Shown here one piece after another: positions 7,101-8,810 of a DNA stretch of 8,810 nucleotides (its first letter is position 1; every line of letters begins with the position of its first letter). The stretch covers positions 1-8,810 of the forward strand of contig WFVP01000086.1 in NCBI GenBank assembly GCA_015491595.1, given 5' to 3'. This stretch comes from Anaerolineales bacterium (GTDB taxonomy: Bacteria > Chloroflexota > Anaerolineae > Anaerolineales > DRMV01). Made by a program: the position numbers and the translations under genes. Below the pieces are notes generated by a model. The model was not told where the DNA came from. It saw nothing but the letters and a program-made list of their open reading frames with translations, and did not search any database.

Positions 7101-8810
7101 CGTGGTTCGGCGAAGGGCACGTGACCTCGCGCAATTCCCATTACCAGGTGACCTACGGCCGCCTGGCCTACGAATTCTTCCGTTCCCTGGGGGTGCAGCC
7201 CGTACGGGCCACGGAGAAACGGGTCCCTGAAGCCATCTGGCGCGCCCCGCGCGAAGCCGTAGTGGGCTTCCTGCAGGGCCTGTTTTCGGCCGATGGCGCG
7301 GTCCAGGTGCAGCCCCACAAGCGGGATTGCACCGTGCGCCTGGCCAGTTCCTCCCGCAAACTGCTGGAAGATGTGCAACTCTTGCTGCTCAACTTCGGCA
7401 TCGTCTCTCGGGTTTACCGACGTCGCGATGCCGGCGTGCACCTGCTGCCCGATGGTCGCGGCGGCCTGCGGCTTTACGAAGTGGCGGCCCAGTACGAATT
7501 GGTCATCGGCCGGGAGAACCGGGACCGCTTTGCCCAGGTCATTGGCTTTGCCGACGCGGAAAAGCAGGCCAAACTTCTGGCCTTCGTGGAAAGCCAGACC
7601 CGGGGCCCCTATCGAGAGACCTTTGAGGACGAAATCGAAAGCATCGAACCCGCGGGCTTTGCGGATGTCTACGACTTAGAAGAACCCGAGACCCACAGCC
7701 TGATTGCCAACGGCCTGGTCTGCCACAACTGCGGTGAACAATGGTTGGGGCCCTATGAGAACTGCTGCCTGGGTTCCATCAACCTGGCCAAACACGCCAC
7801 CCCCGAGGGCGGTGTGGATTGGGAGAAACTGGCCGATACCGTGCGCCGCGCGGTGCGCTTCCTGGACGATGTGGTGCAGGCCAACCAGTACGTGCCTGCG
7901 GTGCCGCAACTCAAAGAGGCCGCGCACCGCAACCGCCGCATCGGCCTGGGCATCATGGGCCTGGCCGATCTGATGTACATCAACGGCATCCGCTACGGCT
8001 CTAAGGAAGCCCAGGAGTTCGCGGCCCAAGTCATGGAGTTCATCCGCTTCCACGCCATGAAGACCAGCATCGAACTGGCCCGGGAGCGGGGGCCGTTCCC
8101 CGGCATCAAGGGCAGCATCTACGACCCGGAGAACCTCAAATGGAAGCCGCCCACCTGGCCCGACTGGCTGGGCGGCGGTCCCAAGACGGACTGGGGCCGC
8201 CCCAAACTGGACTGGAACGAAATCGTGGAGGGCATCAAGAAGTACGGCATCCGCAACGCGGCCCAGTTGACCATTGCGCCCACGGGGTGCCTGGTCGCGG
8301 GGTCCATGGTGGTCACCGACCAGGGCGTGCTTCCCATTGAGGCCTTGGGGAACCCACGCGGCACCCAGTGGCAGGATGTCCGCTTCCGCGTGGCTTCCGA
8401 AGGTGGCGTTCGGGAAGCGACGAAGTTTTATGTGAACGGCGTGGCCCATACCATCAAAGTGCGCACGCGACGGGGGTACTTGCTCCAGGCCACGGATGGG
8501 CAGCGCATCCGGGTGTGGGAACAGGACCGGCTGGTCTGGAAACGGATGGACGAGCTTCGCCCAGGCATGAAGGTGGTCCTTACGGCGACAGGGCTTATCG
8601 GCCGGCCGCGCCGTGTTCCTTTGGACAACCGCCTGGCGACGACGTTCCACCCTGCCCCGGTCCGCCTCCCCGCGGAGATGACGCCAGAACTGGCCTACCT
8701 GGTTGGGCTGTTCATGGGGGATGGCAGCCTCAAAGACCGTACCCTGCGCTTTAGCCTTTCCAAACCCAAACTCATTGAACAAACGGTGCGCTTGATTGAA
8801 AAGGTCTTCC
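4172..8810 (+). CDS. nrdJ: Adenosylcobalamin-dependent (class II) ribonucleotide reductase with three inteins, 3' end outside window
   Basis: This enzyme reduces ribonucleotides to deoxyribonucleotides for DNA synthesis, using adenosylcobalamin to make a cysteine thiyl radical. The frame is open from ATG 4172 (GAGGAGGT at 4158-4165) to the window edge, 1546 codons. Reductase segments are codons 1-188, 642-773 and 1187-1372; together they read as one continuous class II protein. Visible are redox Cys113 in [22 protein letters not shown], loop 2 AQGG+TRRGANM, NP+CGEQ (radical Cys1187, Glu1189, with Asn772 before the intein), the second redox Cys1198 in [13 protein letters not shown], and IAPTG at the phosphate loop. 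Class II is favoured over class I by TRRGANM and by the 11-residue spacing from the radical Cys to the next redox Cys. No ATP-cone is present at the N-terminus. Three inteins split the coding region. The gene is probably cotranscribed with nrdR. The C-terminal part, including the rest of intein 3, is not in view. Confidence 0.93.
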   Translation, partial: MARASTSRKGLLPTPPVPADLPKIQFPNENARLVFYKRYVRKDLDGQPMETPEETFWRVAYHVAKAEKEFGASEEEVIERAKDFYRLLAETLFYPNSPTWTGAGTPLGQLAACFVLPISDDMGRKDSGIFMTLRNAALIQQTGGGNGFSFSRLRPKGTVVKSSAGKATGPVGFLRVYDHAFGEIAQGGCLLPETLVFTDRGLLRLDEIVDTARRGWQEHDLHVPTDQGLRRSPRGYNNGVAPVLRVHTREGLSLAGTPDHKVKVMTPQGPQWRRLEDLRPGDWILVKLGEHRGRLQALRHPTRKHGNQVWPTLPAVLDEELAFFLGYFIGDGFLASREDDHRLGVTVAEDSYLVVEMPRLMERLFGVRVHRMQKRGDRSITFLIDNRAVKEFFRLNGFTKESSRTARVPRLIRLSPPNVVAAFLRGLFEADGTLTHGYPTLITTSRELAREVATLLIGLGAPVHVRTLAAGLDAWGQSTRYVVRIVSHVGLEAWRRRIGCDLRSRFVQAYAWQVDTRRESSYVLPHAEYWLAPVLETLAVGRRSSVVGREVSNVNERRTTDDERRIRRRLLRYVRGGRRLTLSGYRELRKAYPEAFAHAPDPEGLWFVQVTGVEPIGEHLTLDLEVEDNHTYLAYGMVTHNTRRGANMAVLRVDHPDVEEFITCKTDENAITNFNISVGITDAFMRAVEKDEEWELVFPDVTAPEYDDFDGTLEDAREQGIPIKVYKKVRARDLFEKIARQAHHNGEPGVLFLDRANRDNPVPHQYRLEATNPCFVGETRIATARGLIPIRELAESGETFTIVTDNRAPLGGIGEAGKTLGTRLRSGVRAFKTREQVPVFRLRTRKGYTVTATADHPFLTPDRGYVELQHLRPGDRVLLQSGEGAWSQDDNLPNQEALEEVLAGMALAGDRASGHVVQRRDFTALRGGLPRKWSHELGLVLGYLVGDGWLSESSNSPVGFALRTREEVERIHGLLRSWFGEGHVTSRNSHYQVTYGRLAYEFFRSLGVQPVRATEKRVPEAIWRAPREAVVGFLQGLFSADGAVQVQPHKRDCTVRLASSSRKLLEDVQLLLLNFGIVSRVYRRRDAGVHLLPDGRGGLRLYEVAAQYELVIGRENRDRFAQVIGFADAEKQAKLLAFVESQTRGPYRETFEDEIESIEPAGFADVYDLEEPETHSLIANGLVCHNCGEQWLGPYENCCLGSINLAKHATPEGGVDWEKLADTVRRAVRFLDDVVQANQYVPAVPQLKEAAHRNRRIGLGIMGLADLMYINGIRYGSKEAQEFAAQVMEFIRFHAMKTSIELARERGPFPGIKGSIYDPENLKWKPPTWPDWLGGGPKTDWGRPKLDWNEIVEGIKKYGIRNAAQLTIAPTGCLVAGSMVVTDQGVLPIEALGNPRGTQWQDVRFRVASEGGVREATKFYVNGVAHTIKVRTRRGYLLQATDGQRIRVWEQDRLVWKRMDELRPGMKVVLTATGLIGRPRRVPLDNRLATTFHPAPVRLPAEMTPELAYLVGLFMGDGSLKDRTLRFSLSKPKLIEQTVRLIEKVF
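4736..6094 (+). mobile_element. Intein 1 of NrdJ (LAGLIDADG, loop 2 site)
   Basis: A 453-residue in-frame intein (codons 189-641) sits between IAQGG and TRRGANM. Block A is [13 protein letters not shown] with nucleophile Cys1; block B is GTPDHKVKV with His72; the C-terminal motif is [21 protein letters not shown], ending His-Asn before a Thr +1 residue. Two LAGLIDADG motifs, LGYFIGDGF (Asp143) and [11 protein letters not shown] (Asp243), mark a homing endonuclease domain with its catalytic acids kept. All residues needed for standard splicing are present, so the intein is probably active. The flanking reductase reads through perfectly when it is removed. It corresponds to specificity loop 2 (AQGG/RGGA region of NrdA). 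Residues about 352-381 are encoded by a repetitive insertion (see 5788-5878). Confidence 0.95.
5788..5878 (+). repeat. Heptamer-repeat/inverted-repeat element inside intein 1
   Basis: Four perfect tandem copies of CGTCGGT (5788-5815) are followed by a short centre (5816-5834) and then by five ACGAACG-like heptamers (5835-5869, one ACGGACG, the last ACGAATT) and CGTCGTCGG. The right-arm unit is close to the reverse complement of the left-arm unit (5 of 7 positions), so the whole can fold as an imperfect hairpin. The frame stays open and encodes an Arg-rich stretch ([27 protein letters not shown]). Its composition is unlike the surrounding intein and resembles short intergenic repeats rather than protein-coding sequence. 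It lies between the second LAGLIDADG motif and the C-terminal splicing motif. Confidence 0.8.
6491..7729 (+). mobile_element. Intein 2 of NrdJ (LAGLIDADG, NP^CGEQ site)
   Basis: A 413-residue in-frame intein (codons 774-1186) splits the catalytic motif NPCGEQ between Pro and Cys. Block A is [13 protein letters not shown]; block B is [10 protein letters not shown] with His83; the C-terminus is [21 protein letters not shown], ending His-Asn before the +1 Cys, which is the reductase's own radical cysteine. LAGLIDADG motifs [10 protein letters not shown] (Asp174) and [11 protein letters not shown] (Asp268) indicate a homing endonuclease domain with both acids present. An N-terminal extension between blocks A and B makes its spacing differ from inteins 1 and 3 (block B at 83 rather than 72), so it is a separate lineage or a separate insertion history. 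Splicing residues are complete; activity is likely. Confidence 0.95.
8288..8810 (+). mobile_element. Intein 3 of NrdJ (partial, APTG^ site, no block B His)
   Basis: After IAPTG the reductase sequence stops resembling the family (which continues with T/S-I-S-L-I) and becomes [21 protein letters not shown], an intein block A with Cys1. The first 174 residues are in the window. Block B reads [11 protein letters not shown], with Gln72 where the conserved His should be (intein 1 has His72 at the same distance). LRPGMKVVL and then [14 protein letters not shown], a first LAGLIDADG motif with Asp145, follow. The C-terminal splicing motifs and +1 residue lie beyond the window. The insertion is in the loop that binds the substrate phosphate. 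Whether it splices despite the missing His cannot be judged from this part alone. Confidence 0.88.

Noticed and set aside
4232..7441. A 1069-codon open frame on the minus strand opposite nrdJ
   Set aside because: It is antisense to a clearly conserved reductase and two inteins, reads as Gly/His/Pro/Gln-rich sequence with no domain, and is explained by GC-rich codon use on the plus strand. The same applies to 7676-8782 and to 2221-3552 opposite rny.

Overview
The window is GC-rich bacterial chromosome with tightly packed housekeeping genes, all on the + strand: recA, recX, rny (RNase Y), nrdR, and the first part of an adenosylcobalamin-dependent (class II) ribonucleotide reductase gene, nrdJ, which runs off the right edge. 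The order recA-recX-rny, the B12-dependent reductase and the CGTCGGT/ACGAACG-type repeat suggest a Chloroflexota (Anaerolineae-like) genome. That assignment is inferred from gene content and style; there is no rRNA or other marker to prove it.

Left part (1-3498): a good extended -10 promoter drives recA. The 181-bp recA-recX gap is full of dyad symmetry: several stem-loops, a long-range helix, then a GC hairpin with a T-rich tail just before recX. This looks like a partial terminator or leader that lowers recX relative to recA. recX overlaps rny by 4 bp (ATGA), so these two are translationally linked. A perfect 40-bp palindrome lies between rny and the next transcription unit.

Middle (3499-4171): a second promoter, strikingly like the recA promoter, precedes nrdR, the ATP-cone repressor of ribonucleotide reductase genes. 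Two degenerate dyads 31 bp apart lie between promoter and start codon and may be NrdR boxes. nrdR is followed after 35 bp by nrdJ, so repressor and target are probably one operon.

Right part (4172-8810): nrdJ is one uninterrupted frame of 1546 codons in the window, but only 506 of these encode reductase. The rest is three inteins. Each sits in a functional loop: specificity loop 2 (AQGG^TRRGA), the radical-cysteine motif (NP^CGEQ) and the phosphate-binding loop (APTG^). Inteins 1 and 2 are complete, with splicing motifs and LAGLIDADG homing-endonuclease motifs. Intein 3 is cut by the window edge and lacks the usual block B histidine. Intein 1 also carries an in-frame heptamer-repeat/inverted-repeat insertion of about 90 bp. 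The reductase can work only after three protein-splicing events.
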